From: Rugalucina vietnamica
Taxonomy: Eukaryota > Mollusca > Bivalvia > Lucinida > Lucinidae
Direction of reading: 5' to 3'
DNA length: 64,000 bases
NCBI GenBank assembly: GCA_964017185.1
Contig: OZ024874.1
Location: 53,782,856-53,846,855 of the forward strand
Part shown: positions 1 to 12,149 of the stretch, piece after piece
Layout of the letters: each line of letters begins with the position of its first letter
Numbering within the stretch: the first letter of the stretch is position 1
The notes under the pieces: model-generated
Seen by the model: the letters and a program-made list of their open reading frames with translations, nothing else
What the model was told of the DNA's origin: nothing
Databases searched by the model: none
Position numbers and translations under genes: made by a program

Positions 1-6
1 GCGCGC

Positions 7-45
<39 letters not shown>
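1..45. repeat. (GT)n microsatellite
   Basis: A short GC dinucleotide run passes into an uninterrupted GT run at the left edge. The tract continues off the window, so its full length is unknown. The cysteine/valine-rich reading frame across it is an artefact of the repeat. Confidence 0.95.
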
Positions 46-47
<2 letters not shown>

Positions 48-1428
48 CGCTTGTCAAAATTGTCTGTTTCCATGCAATAAGGTTGTGTATCTTAGTGTTA
101 CTCGGTACTCATTAAAATTTCTAGTTATGCATATTTTTGATAGCACAGGTAAATGTACGTCTGAATCTACGTATTTTGTTCTTGCTCAAAGTGAACTAGC
201 ACACGATGTAAAGACTACAGAAGGTCCATGCAGGTGGACTTCCTGCACCTGAAAGTAATGGATTGACCCCCCACCCCCTGCCATTGCTTACCACGTCTCC
301 CTATTAAGTATTTTGCACATGCTCAACTCCCCACCCCCACCTATAAAGTGCTTGCTAGATGTAATTATTCCCCACAAATAATCACTAATGCACTTTCTCG
401 CTCATGAACTAGCCATTGTCTCCGCCCCCCTTTCCCTAAATACCTGGTAGGGACTCAACAGTGTTTGTTGCAATATTGCTTAAGCATATGATTATTTTTT
501 TCTGAAACGTAAGGGAGTAACAAACTGCAGTGTGCAGTCATAAGTTCCGGAAAAGATTTCCAGATCAAAAGCAAGGTGAAACAAAATTCACATTTTGCAA
601 TAGATCGCCCATAACAACGGGCAAGAATAACTTTACTTGCTGCATTATAGAGAATAGGTAGCTATAGGGCTATACACTTTTCATCATATTTACACACACA
701 TGTAGATTAATTTTAAAACTAATATATTTTATCCAAATTGATACTAAAGCTGTCAATTCACAGCACAAAATGTTAAAAATTCAACATCATTTTCATTCTA
801 CGAAAGTGTCCGCCGTAAGAAAAATCATTTTTGACCTTAAGATCCGCCGTAGTTAGCATCATTTTTCAAAAACACCTCTTGGACGTACGTAGTATCCAGG
901 CAATGAACTCATTGACGTATATTGCTTCCCAAACGATCCAACCTAGGTGTGTTAACACCATATTGTGCAAAAGTCGGCTCGAATACATAATTGCTGTTTG
1001 GTGGTATGAAACAAGGAATGATTCCGGTATATATTGGAACTTTGATAATGACAAACGATGATGAAGGATTTGAGCAATTAGCAAACATAATCAATTTTCG
1101 TGTTTCTGGTGGCATATTTCTCCAATAAAATTTATAATTTCTGTCTCAAGGTAAGGTTTTTTAACAAACTACTCATGGCAAAAACTGAAAGCATCCTTAC
1201 TTTGTATTCCCACAAAGTCACGACCCAGACATCCTAAAATTAATACCTGTAAAATTGAAATGACCGTTCCCATTCCCCTCCTACCCTCGTGAAATGTTGC
1301 ATCAATCTGTGCTGTAACATATTTGGTTGCATCAACGGTATACAGGGTGGTGTTTGAAACTTCAAATAAAAACTGGTTTTGGTCAATAAAAAATCCGTCG
1401 CGATTATAGAAAAACTCGATTTGATAGA
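46..1428. other. Intergenic, no gene recognised
   Basis: This is AT-rich sequence with two C-rich patches near 265-345 and 420-440. I see no coding exon, RNA gene or clear repeat boundary. Short overlapping frames on both strands (831-1115, 1240-1476) have biased, non-protein-like composition and resemble nothing I know. Confidence 0.6.
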
Positions 1429-1469
1429 GTGGACCTTCAAAAGAGCATTAAAACTATGGTTCACTTTAT

Positions 1470-3905
1470 TTGGCATGTAATGACAGAAAAGCTTTATTCA
1501 CTTCCCCTGACCAAAGTCGATATACATTTTTGGTCATGTCAGAATGTATGCGATGCCTTATCCTATCTCCTGGATTTATTCATATTAGATTCGGAACCAA
1601 GTTATGCAGACAAATTGTTGGAATTCCGATTGGTACAAATTACACCCCTCTCGTAGCTGATTTATTTTTATACTGCTATGAAAGAGACCTCATGGATTCT
1701 CTTAACCTTGACAATCAAGCTGATGTTATCCAGGCCTTTAATTCGCTTTCTAAATACCTCGATAACCTTTTGAAAATTGACAATCCTTATTTTGAAGGCA
1801 TGGGCAATCAACTTTATCCACCTGAACTACACTTGAATAAAGCCATCACCACAGATACCGAAGTCCCCCTTTTGGATTTACATCTTTCTATAGCAAATGG
1901 ATTTGTTTCTTCTAAAACTTACGATAAACGCGATGACCTTGAGTTTGATATAGTAACTTTTGCGTTTTTGGATGGTGACTTTCCTCGTCGTGCTTCGTAT
2001 GGTGAATACATTTCACAACTTACTAAGTTTGCTAGAGTCTACAATCTTGTAGCGGACTTCGACGCGCGAAGTAAATGTTTCACATCCAAACTTCTCCAGC
2101 AGGGCTACGAGTATCATAAACTTCGAAAATATCTTCTAAATTTTATCACAGACACTATGAGTTGAGTTCCAAATTTAATGTTGGGCTGAATACGCTTTTA
2201 CGTGAGGGCATTTCGGAACCAGAATATAAATCAAAAATATGTAAGAAGGAATGATTTTTAGCTCACCTGAGCCGAAGGCTCACAGGTGAGCTTATAGTAT
2301 ACCCATGCTCCGTCGTCCGTCCGTCCGTCGTCCGTCCGTCCGTCCGTCGTTCACAATTTCAAAGATCTTCTCCTCTGAAACCGCTTGGCCAATCAAAGCC
2401 AAACTTCATGTGGAGCATCCTTAGGAAGGGGGAACGAAAGTTTATATAAATGGTCCAGGTCACATGACCAAGATGGCCGCCATGGCTATAAATAGCAAAA
2501 ACCTTTAAAAATCTTCTTCTCCAGAACCAGTGGGCCGATTTCCATGAAACTTGGTATGTAGCATTGAGGACATGGGCCCATCATAGTTTATATAAATCAT
2601 GACCCTAGGATGACCTTGACCTATTTTACGGCAAGGTCAACTTAGGTCACCCATGCATTTGAATGGGAAAAAATGGTAAAATGTTATTTAATGGGTAAAA
2701 CTTACTGGGAATAGGCAAATGGACAGAAGATTAATGTTAATGGAAAATTTTTGCCCCTGGGGGGTTGTCTGCCCCTGCCCCGGGGCTATATACATGTATA
2801 TTTCCATAATAATGAAACATCTTCTCCCCTGAAACCGCTTGGCCAATCAAATCCAAACTTCATATGGAGCATCCTTGGGAAGGGGGAAAGAAAGTTTATA
2901 TAAATGGTCAAGGTCACATGACCAAGATGGCCGCCATGGCTATAAATAGAAAAAACCTTTAAACATCTTCTTCTCCAGAACCAGAAGGCCAATGATTTTG
3001 AAACTTGGTGTGGAGCATCAGTGACTGGAGCTCTACAAAGTTTATATAAATCATGACCCTGGGATGACCTTGACCTATTTTACAGCAAGGTCAACATAGG
3101 TCGCTCATGCATTTGAATGGGGAAAAGTGTTAAAATGTCATTTGTAGGGAAAAACTTGCAGGAAATGGGCAAGTGGACTTAAGATTGATGATTCTGAAAA
3201 AATTTGGACCCCAGGGGTCTGTCTGCCCCCACCCCGGGGCAATATACATGTATATTACAGTGATATTCAAAGATCTTCTTCTCTGAAACTGCTTGGCCAA
3301 TCAAAGCCAAACTTTATGAGGAGCATTAGTAGTAAGTGGGAATGAAAGTATATATACATGTAAATGGTTATGGTCACATGACCAAGATGGCTGCCATGGC
3401 TATAAATAGCAAAATCCTTTAAAAATCTTCTTCTACAGAACCAGAAGGCCTATGATTTTGAAACTTGGCATGAAGCATCAGGCAATGGAGCTCTACAAAT
3501 TTTATATAAATTGTGACCCTTGGATGACCTTGACCTATTTTACGACAAGGTCAACTTAGGTCGCCCATGCATTTGTATGGGGAAAATTGTTAAAATGTCC
3601 TTTGAAGGGCAAAACTTGCAGTAAATTGGCAAATGGACTGGAGTTTGATGATTTGAAAAAGAATTTGACTCCAGGGGTTGCTCTGATCTGGCCCTGGGGT
3701 TATATACATGTATATTACCATTGTAGTCAAACAAGTTTATTGTTATATATCTCAGGTTTCAGGTGAGCGTTTACAGGACCATTGGTCCTCTGGTTTTTCT
3801 TTTCAGTTAAGAAAGATCATTGTGCGTTACAAACGCCAAGGGATCTCCATCGTCGGGCAGCTTACTGAATGTGTAGGGTCCTCGTTTTTGATTCATCAGG
3901 GTTGA
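1470..3905 (+). pseudogene. Broken Penelope-like retroelement reverse transcriptase, split by a nested insertion
   Basis: A reverse-transcriptase core is readable from about 1590: IVGIPIGTNYTPLVADLFLY is the fingers/palm motif typical of Penelope-like RTs. The catalytic YxDD position reads YLDN (near 1755-1766), so one catalytic aspartate is lost. Downstream blocks include LLDLHLSI, YDKRDD and YGEYISQL. The frame breaks near 2135: the annotated frame stops at 2163-2165, while a shifted frame continues with RHYELSSKFNVGL and LLREGISEPE to about 2250. The remaining C-terminal block (LRKIIVRYKRQG) lies at 3807-3902, beyond a 1.5-kb insertion. Mutated catalytic site, frameshift and insertion make it a dead copy. 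Assignment to Penelope-like elements rather than another RT class is from motif memory. No GIY-YIG endonuclease is visible. Confidence 0.8.
2259..3793 (+). mobile_element. Tandem-unit element R1, copy a, inserted in the RT pseudogene
   Basis: The left end is a hairpin (AGCTCACCTGAGCC against GGCTCACAGGTGAGCT) followed by a CGTCCGTC-type satellite (about 2308-2350). Three units of ~455 bp follow, with anchor phrases CTTGGCCAATCAAA near 2379, 2836 and 3293 and AAGATGGCYGCCATGG near 2470, 2923 and 3380. The right end is AGGACCATTGGTCCT followed by CTGG. T flanks both ends and no target-site duplication is seen. Four more copies (R1-b to R1-e) share these ends. No coding gene is recognised, so it looks non-autonomous. 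T|T insertion, a 3' hairpin just before CTGG and internal tandem units suggest a Helentron-like origin; that part is inference. Confidence 0.8.
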
Positions 3906-5251
3906 CTTGTTATCATGATTTATTCGTTTGTCATTGATGATTCATTGACTAGTTAGAGATTTACTACGAGGACCGAACAACTAACTAAATGTTGTGCACC
4001 ACTGCAGAAGATGAGGGTGAGGTTAGGCCTGTAAAACCGGTTTAAGCCCCCAGTAATTTTATACTACAGATCGTTCGAAGGCGTTACTTCGGTTGTGGTT
4101 CTAATTGTTTTGTGATTTGGAGTCAAATTTTAGTGCTGTTTGAGCCTTATGTATGTTTTCATATTTTTAGTTAAGTTCGGGTTACTGAGTTGCCGCCTAT
4201 TGGGGAATATAACAGTTAACTGCTCATTCGGTTAACAATATGTTTTCTTGGTATACCTATGTGTCATTTTAGTTTTTTGCCCACCCCTCGGTTTGTGGAG
4301 TGGGAATTTCTTCTGACTGCGCCATTTCCTGCTCATTGCCTTCTTGTACCTTTGAATATTTTAACCAATCCCCTATTACCACATGTTAACCTTTTAGTCA
4401 CTTACGTTAGAAATTAATGAACTCATTCTGAGAAGATCTGAATAATAATTTGTAATGATGGTTTAGAAATCCAGCCTTGTCATAAGTTATTATTTGAAGA
4501 ACACTTCTTTCCTTGTCACAAAATCTTAAGCTTCATTTCCTTGGACCAAGTAGCTTATGATATAATATGCTCTTGCTTGGACTAATAGAAGGCTAGAGTG
4601 GAGAAATATGTGTTTGCAAAGTAATGTGGAATCTCATCTAAGTGCCTATATCAGTAATCAGAATGTTTAAGGTTACCAAAGAATGCCACCGTGAATCGAT
4701 AAAATCTCTATCTATAATTCGAAAAATGTTGCAAGAATTTTGTGATGATTTCTTACAATGCCCTAAGGTATGTTAGAATTCTGTATATAAGCTTCAGGTA
4801 GGAAGACACTCCGTTCATTTTTCTGTGGATATTTACTCAGAATATAAAGTGTAATTTTATTATATATTACATTTAATTTTGATACTGATATCACGTTGTT
4901 AAAATGGAACGTTAGTCTAACCAATATTTTTCTTGATAGGATATTTCAAGCAAATAAACCGGATAACGCCATGAACTGCAACAACCAATGAGAGACAAGA
5001 TTTAGTTCGGGAATATTTTGGAATAGTATTTGGAATATTTAACACACTAATATTTTGTTAGTTAGCTTGTCACCAGCAGCACAAAGGCTTATAAGACTCT
5101 CTTGAAACTATCGTTAGACATACACTTCAATCAAAATCAGTATTATACTTATTTTCTTGATTATACAAGATGTTCTGTGATAAAATGTATCGAGTGTAAA
5201 ATTAAAATGGATTACATGTGCTTTTTACATTTAGATTGTTTGAGTGAATCA
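3906..5251. other. 3' tail of the RT element, then unassigned AT-rich DNA
   Basis: The stretch 4020-4400 follows the RT reading frame and contains phrases that recur elsewhere: AAGTTCGGGTTACTGAGTTG, a TATGTTTTCTTGGTAT block and GAGTGGGAATTTCTTCTGA. These recur at 11772-11932 on the minus strand and 14334-14515 on the plus strand, so they are probably the 3' untranslated end of this retroelement family. From 4430 to 5251 I see nothing recognisable. Confidence 0.5.
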
Positions 5252-5531
5252 CATCAGGAAAACATGTCCGTGCAATATATACCTCCTTGAACCCCACTTT
5301 TATATAGCAAAACTGGGGTATGCAGGGGTATACCTATTTTTCTTATTTTTGCCCCAAAACATAGATTGTGGGTACTCGTTAGAACCGCCTCGGCGAGGCG
5401 GTTCTAACTTGTACCCACAATCTATGTTTTGAGCAAAAATAAGAAAAATATCAATTTTTTTCTCATGACATTTTCAATTTTTACCGGTGAAAAAAGATCC
5501 CTGTATATTGCATGGGCATGTTTTCGTAATG
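5252..5531 (+). mobile_element. Hairpin MITE family F1, copy 1
   Basis: The ends are imperfect inverted repeats: CATCAGGAAAACATGTCCGT on the left and, read as reverse complement, CATTACGAAAACATGCCCAT on the right. The middle is a long foldback with arms running from CAAAACATAGATTGTGGGTA to the matching reverse complement, around a GC-rich core CCGCCTCGGCGAGGCGG. The right arm has a small change (AACTTGTACC in place of AACGAGTACC). Nine copies or fragments occur in the window. No transposase is encoded, so it must be mobilised by another element if it is a MITE. Confidence 0.85.
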
Positions 5532-7417
5532 ATATCCACGGTAAACAAATGAGGTCATGCCGGGGAGGCCAGTGATATGCACCCTAACCACACTATTCCT
5601 CGACAATCCCCCACCTTCCACGTTGTAGATTACTAGCATTAAGTCACAATGAGTGCATATGCATAGCATATTTCCACTCTGCTGGAGATGAATGCGTACG
5701 GCACTATAACTCATTGTTAATATATGTAATTATCATTACAAATGAAATAAATTTCTTAGAAGTATCATAATGTTGGCATATTTTTGTGTTTGGTATAAGA
5801 CTATACATGCTATGACACCCTGCGTCCTATACGTATGATATGAAAACTGTACATTTTGGTAGTATCAAATAATTTTCGGGTTTCAAGCTCGAAATATAAG
5901 CTTATTGAAAGTCACGGGAATATACTTTCTCCACAACGAAACATCGGTACATGTATGTCATCACTAGTATTCATTTCGAGCAGGTTTACTTTTTTTTCAA
6001 CGTTAAAACTGAAGAATATACAAACCAGGTGTTATGACTGGCATTGCGATATCCGACAGTGACGGCTAAGTACTTTTTGAGTAGTGGAACCATCCTCTAA
6101 AAGGATGTTACTTCTGAGAAAATGTGATGTTTACTTTGTTTGAAAATTGTACTTTCATATCGTTTTCATCAAAAAGATTGTTTTTCCCTTTGATTTAGAA
6201 CTTGAATATTACAAAGCAAAATAGTTCGTTTCTTTTGTGGAGAAGTTTAGTTTTAAATAAATTATAAAATGTCATCCATTACAGAATGGCTACCTTGTTG
6301 GGAAAGAGCTTGTCATTCTATTCTTCGAGTGTTTTGTCGGAAAAGTGTTTTGATGTGTTTTATGTATTTTCTTTCCCACCTGGTGTCTATGTTGGGGCTT
6401 CAAATGTAATTGCCCGGATTCCTGGCCCCTCTGTTCTTACTTTCTGAAAACAAAATTACGGTGATCTACCTCTAAACATGAAAGACGTTTTACTTATAAC
6501 CGCGTTTTTCACAAGAAAAACGAAGATGAAAAAGTAAGAACGAATTCATTATCCGATAAATCACGGCTGGCCAGTCAGTTACAAGTTTGTCGAATATTTA
6601 TCATGCTTTCTTCAACTGTGATAACATTGATATATCACCTCTCAAAGAATGAGATCAAAGAGAAGTAATGAACATGGTGTCATGTCTATTGTATACTACT
6701 AGGCTAAGTTCTTTTGGGTTCCTTGTTTCAATTATTTATATATTGAACCTTTCTTGATGACCGCCTTACTGTGAAAGAGCTGATCATTTTGGTCTCCGTA
6801 CATGCTTTTATATTCAAGTTTGTTGTTTATTTCCGTCGTTGTGTTGGGATTTTTAAGTTCATTCGGTCAATATTCTTGGGCTTCTTTTCTTTCTCAAAAT
6901 GCCCATTATGGTAAAAAGCATATTATGACTCCACTCAAATACGCATATTATGACTCCACTCAAATACACAATTTTACATAGATTCATTAATAAAATGTAG
7001 AGAATGAACCATACCGCCACCATCAACAGTAACAATAACAAAGTACGTGTAATAAAAATATAAAACTACGGGGATTGAGCAAAAACAAACGTTGAACTGT
7101 ATTTTTCAAGACATTACTAAGGTGTTTACCTTGTATCTATTGTCAAATTTGATTGCTGGACATACGCTTTTACCATAAACATCATGCTATGTCATACAAA
7201 TTGGACGGTTTTCGATTATCGTATTTGAAAGTTACTTCTTATACACGAATAATTTGCTGAATCGATTAAATTATATGATTCAGGATTTGCTGGAAACATC
7301 TAAATCTTTGAAATGCTGGATGACATTCTTTTCAATTCGTATCGTTTTGATTAATTTAAGTGCAATTATTAATGGTTAGCCTTGAAAATGTAAATAATAC
7401 TAAATATGTTTCATTAC
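5532..7417. other. Intergenic, no gene recognised; one 25-bp tandem duplication
   Basis: No exon or RNA gene is supported. A perfect 25-bp unit beginning GCATATTATGACTCCACTC is present twice in a row at 6918-6967. The stretch near 6283-6400 (ATGGCTACCTTGTTGGGAAA onward) resembles 45071-45160 and is probably an old dispersed repeat. Confidence 0.5.
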
Positions 7418-7667
7418 ATCTAGAAAACATATCCGTATAATGTATACCCCACTTTTATATAGCAAATCTGGGGTATGCAGGGGTTTTGATATTTTTCATA
7501 TTTTTGCACCAAAACATAGATTGTGGGTACTCTTTAGAACCGCGTGTACCCACAATCTATGTTTTGAGCGAAAATAAGAAAAAATATCACATTTTTTTTT
7601 TTCAAATGAAATTTCATTTTTGCAACCAAAACTAATTTGTATATTGCATGGGCGAGTTTTCGTAACG
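7418..7667 (+). mobile_element. Hairpin MITE family F1, copy 2
   Basis: It has the same ends and body as the copy at 5252. The centre of the hairpin is shortened: the GC-rich palindromic core has collapsed to GAACCGCGTGTACCC, leaving arms matching GATTGTGGGTAC. The left end has diverged to CATCTAGAAAACATATCCGT. Confidence 0.8.
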
Positions 7668-8368
7668 TAATCAAAATTTCATTTCCAACACATGTGCAAT
7701 CTTCTGCGGCGGGAAGCGTGTGTGTTGGACACAGAAACTCAGTGATTGTTCGTCTCTGAGGGATTGTTAGATGAGTAAGAAATATTATTTCCTCATAGTT
7801 CCAGTAAAAATTCCATGTTTTAAGCTTTGGTTCCGTCCCGACTTGACTGAAAACATGTTGAATGAAATATGAGTTTTGTTGTCCGTAAAAATGTAAGTTT
7901 GATCTATGATTTAATTATTAGAAACCAAAGTTGATCGAGGGCGCTATTTCCAAGTTGATTTGCGTTTTATTCTTAGAAAATATTGCGATTGACAGGTGAA
8001 GGAGCTGAAAAAGTAATTAAATGATCATTAACTGTGTATTTCTGCCAGCTTATTGGCAGACAAAATTGACGAATAACATACACGTCTCCGCCTCTGTGTT
8101 AATAAAATAACGTTTATCCTATTTTTTTTTTTATATTTTAGTCCGTCATTTTGCCTTTAGTTTTACTTAGTTTTTAGAGTTTTGTTTTAGTAAGGGACAA
8201 TGTTTTTTTTTGTTCGGACGGTTCAAAATGAATCTAATTAGTAAACTGTTACAGTTCTATAAGTTTTATTCTACTTTTTGTCTGAAGGTAAATATAAAAT
8301 GTGAATTTGTGTTTAAAACAATATTGTAAACCGGCTCCCAACATGTTAAATCCATATCTCTGCATGCT
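7668..8368. other. Intergenic, no gene recognised
   Basis: AT-rich DNA lying between two F1 copies. No reading frame, RNA gene or repeat boundary stands out. Confidence 0.5.
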
Positions 8369-8647
8369 CATCAGGAAAACATGTCCGTGTAATATATACC
8401 CCCTCATACCCCACTTTTATACATAGTAAAACTGGGGAATGCAGGGGTATACCTATTTTTCTTATTTTTGCTCCAAAACATAGATTGTGGGTACTCGTTA
8501 GAACCGCCTCGGCGAGGCGGTTCTAACGAGTACCCACAATCTATGTTTTGAGCAAAAATAAGAAAAATATCAAAATGTTTCCAGTGAAAATTTCTTTTTT
8601 TAGAACCATTTTTTTCCTGTATATTGCATGGGCAAGTTTTCGTAATG
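8369..8647 (+). mobile_element. Hairpin MITE family F1, copy 3 (best preserved)
   Basis: Both terminal inverted repeats are present, and the central foldback is essentially perfect from CAAAACATAGATTGTGGGTA through the CGGCGAGG core to its complement. The copy at 5252 differs mainly in the right arm, so this is the better reference copy. The hairpin would fold readily as single-stranded DNA or RNA. Confidence 0.85.
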
Positions 8648-9075
8648 TACATGATAAATGAAGGAACACTAACCCTGGATTTGCTTTAAGCACATCTTGT
8701 ACTTTTCAAAATATGCTTTATTCGTAATTAGTCTCAGAGACTAAGTCTGGTGTTTAAAATTGAAAGCAAAAATAAAGACATCAGAGAAAACAAAACATGA
8801 CGCAAGAATGTCGAAAACTGCTTGTTTCTTCATAGTTGACAAGTTTAGCATAGCTAAGTGTTCATAAAGCGAACTTACAGTTATTTGTGAATTCCAGATT
8901 TAAGAAAGAACCAGCGTTTGCTCAGCATTTGGCTGGAAGTTAATTATATTTGGTATGTTAGGCAGAGCGGTTTGATGGAAATTTCATAACAGTAGCTCAG
9001 ATTTTACTAATTAAAATCACATGTTTGACCCGGTCGGTCTGGCAGTACTAATATTGAAACAGGATTAAGTGCGCC
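8648..9075. other. Intergenic, nothing recognised
   Basis: Low-complexity AT-rich sequence with no supported feature. Confidence 0.5.
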
Positions 9076-9345
9076 TTATGCACCAGTCATTTGTATTTAC
9101 GCCCTCCCACCCCCCCCCCCCCCACACACACACACCTGGGGCCGGGGAATAGCCGGGCGTTTAACATTTCAGTTTTAAAGCCCCGCAAAACATTTGCATA
9201 TTAAATAAGAACCATAAATATAATTATAAATTGTTAAGAATACAATTAATATCTGATTTGAATTAATGTGACAATGTATGTTTCAGCCCCGCTGTGTCCC
9301 CGATATCCCCGGCCCTAGGGGGTGGGGGGATGACTGGTGCATTAA
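9076..9345. mobile_element. MITE with C-rich terminal inverted repeats
   Basis: TTATGCACCAGTCA on the left is matched on the right by TGACTGGTGCATTAA. Both arms continue inward with C-rich tracts and GGGGCCGGGGAATAGC against the reverse complement of ATATCCCCGGCCC. The left arm also carries a poly-C run followed by (CA)n. No coding content. A TTA/TAA duplication may flank it but is not separable from the inverted repeat. Confidence 0.65.
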
Positions 9346-10229
9346 TCAATACTTTTTTATCTATCATTTTTCGTTATGCATGTTCTTATTTCTACAGGGT
9401 TTGGATGGCCTGTGTATACACTGCAAACATGTACACCCCGCAAAAACATGCACAAATAAAACGCACGAATTGTGATATTTGCTCGCATTTTAATAATTCT
9501 TTTTCTTCTGCCTTTCACAAACAGTTTAAAACACTGAGCAAAACACATTTAAATGACGTCAAGATACATTATCTGTAATCCGATTGGACGAAAGAGACAT
9601 TATGACGCAATCGAGTTTGTGCTGAGAAATATTCGTATCGCAAATATTTTATAAACCTGTACATTTCAACGTACATTACATAACATACTCGTATACGTGC
9701 ATATTAAATGGTATACCGTCAATAAAGTAGTCGAGAAAAACAAAACTTTTCTGGACAAAACAGGATGAAGAAAAGAAAGCAAACAGCCTTCGTTGGGAAT
9801 AGTAATGAATAATGAGGTTTTCGACAGGAGCAAATGAAGCAATTTATCACGGCTGCTACTATCATGATTAGACGATCTTAACTTTTCAAGAAGAAGATAA
9901 TTTTCAGGGTAATCCATGTTGGTGCTAATTGAACATCCCTCCTAGTTAATGTGACAGGCAACGGTAGCGTTTCATTACCTGCCCATTAATATCTTTGGGC
10001 GAGTAGCTTATTGCTTTGGGCCGCTTGTTAGAGTCTTACAGAGTTGAACATAAAAGCAAAATAAGAACAGTTTCTGTACATGTACTTGCACTTAGCCAGC
10101 AAATACCACTCCATTGTACTTCTACAGTGTACACTTGATACATCTGCAACAATTGTTATTTTCTGATTCTATTTTTTATCAAAAATATGGAGTAGATATA
10201 GTAGCGGTACTTGCTGTTTTAATTAAGGA
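9346..10229. other. Intergenic, nothing recognised
   Basis: Several short frames overlap here on both strands (9278-9578, 9666-9917) but none shows a conserved domain or protein-like composition. No RNA gene seen. Confidence 0.5.
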
Positions 10230-10443
10230 TTGAAATTCAGATTTTAGCTTTCACTGGATGATGAAAAACATTTGATTTTATTTATTTATACAATGTTTAT
10301 AGAGGAATACACAATTAGCTTTAATAGCCAGTCTACCTTTTTATTAGGCTGTTTTAATGTCTGTGAAGCCCGAAGGGCTTCTCGGAGACATTAAAACAAC
10401 TAATGTTTTTCATCATCCAGTGAAAGCTATAATCTGAATTCCA
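10230..10443. mobile_element. Foldback MITE family F2, copy 1
   Basis: The ends are inverted repeats built on AATTCAGATTTTAGCTTTCA and CTGGATGATGAAAAACAT. A second inner inverted repeat (TTTTAATGTCTGTGAAGCCC against GGGCTTCTCGGAGACATTAA) forms a central hairpin. A fragment lies at 20280-20354 and a diverged full-length copy at 62948-63103. Confidence 0.75.
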
Positions 10444-10965
10444 ATACTTATATTTACATTTTTTATATTATAAATCAAGTATCATATTCTTAATTGCGAG
10501 TATCACCGCTCATTTTCCTGTTATTTGACATTAAATCCGACTTAACGTAATTTTGGAACAGCCAAAACGTCAAATTTTCGCGCCGAACGTCATGGCGATA
10601 CGTGACCAACGTCACGACAGCAAGAGTAAACAAACAACGTCACTGGCTGGTTTTGACGTCGCCCCGCCCATAGGCGTGGTATTTAGATCACGGTACGTAA
10701 TGTTTTTCATTGGGAAATGAAGAACATCAAGAAAGATACTTTCATCTAGAGCGATTGCAATAAAAATGTAAATATGAAAAGGTGAAAAAGATGAAGTTTA
10801 TAATATTATTAGGGGAGGAGCTTACCCTGGGCAAGGCTAGTGAAGAGCTATATTTTTGTTGTTGTTATGTTAAGTTTAAACATTTTTTAGTTAACTTCAG
10901 TTACACAGAAAGCTCAAGGGACTTACATATACGCGTTCTCGAAGTCACAGATGTCGGTGGTGTTG

Positions 10966-11002
<37 letters not shown>

Positions 11003-11771
11003 AAAAAGATGATCAAGAAGAAGAATGAAAAGAAGAAAATATATTGTATTTGAGCAGGGACCTTTGTTTTAGCAAGAAAAAGTAATAGAAGACCAGATTG
11101 CGACTGTAGAGTTCTTTATTTGCATTCATGCGGATATGTATGCCTTTGTGATACCTCATAGCCCTTACGACCGTTTCAAACATGAATGTTTTCTCTGTGT
11201 TTTGCTTCGACGTTAATCGTTTTCAATGTTTTTCGACCGTCCGAGTAATTTGTAATGGGATTACCTGTCACAGTAAATATGATTTTTAAAGAAGTACATT
11301 TCTTGGAATGCGAGTTTTATGAGAATAAAGCGTGTTTGAGTCCATTTTATGATTTCGCCAAACAGTATCCTTTACATGAGAAACTTTGATTGTCAAACCA
11401 TACTTACCTCTGTTGGTAAAAATATAAAAAGATAGAAAAAGCGGAAAAACAAAGGCTACAGCGGGATTAGACTAATATTCAGTCTTTTTACATAGATGAT
11501 GTCAGGTATTGGTAATTATAATTGCCTCCCTGATAGCTTCAGAATTAGAGTCAAAAGGAGAGGAAATTTCATTATAACTAGCAAAATAGTAGTATATGTT
11601 AGAAAAAAATATTAATAAAACTTAAAATAAGTAGGAGACTTGTACAAGTCTACGACAGGATAACATAAGCCCTTATTTAGCCACTAGGGTCATTTGAGAA
11701 TGAGTTGCTTGTGATGATCAGTATAGATCTAATTAACTTCTTGGTGTTTTTTCTACCTGAGATTTTAGGAT
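10444..11771. other. Intergenic with a CpG-richer patch and a (GAT)n microsatellite
   Basis: 10560-10690 is richer in CpG and contains several ACGTCA/TGACGTC motifs (CRE-like half sites), resembling 52815-52915 in style. A GAT/ATG trinucleotide run lies at 10967-11000. No exon is supported; the methionine-rich frame is caused by the repeat. Confidence 0.5.
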
Positions 11772-11932
11772 GAAAAAAAGATACAAGTAGGCAATGATCA
11801 GGAAATGGTGCAATCAGAAATAAATTCCCACTACAAAAACCGAAACTTAAATACCTATAACAAGAAAACATATCGTAAGCCGAGTGAGCAGCCCTTCCCA
11901 AATAGGCGGCCACTCAGTTGCCCGAAATTAAC
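11772..11932 (-). mobile_element. Retroelement 3'-tail fragment (RT family)
   Basis: Read on the minus strand, this matches the region after the RT reading frame at 4171-4365: TTTCGGGCAACTGAGTGGCC, a TATGTTTTCTTGTTATAGG block and AGTGGGAATTTATTTCTGA. It is a 5'-truncated remnant with no RT coding sequence left. Confidence 0.55.
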
Positions 11933-12149
11933 CTTGCTTCTGATTGCCACAGTTCCTGAACATTGCTTTTTTAACCCTTTCATGCAGAAGCATGCGTTAC
12001 GCGTTTCGGAATTGGGTATCCATAATTGATTTGGTCCCCGTATTTGAATTTCAGTAACAGTCCGTGTTGTTTTAGATTGTTCAACCTTTTGAAAGCAAAG
12101 AAAGCAGTTTGCTTGCGGTGACTTGTATAATTCAGAATTTGTTTCTTTC

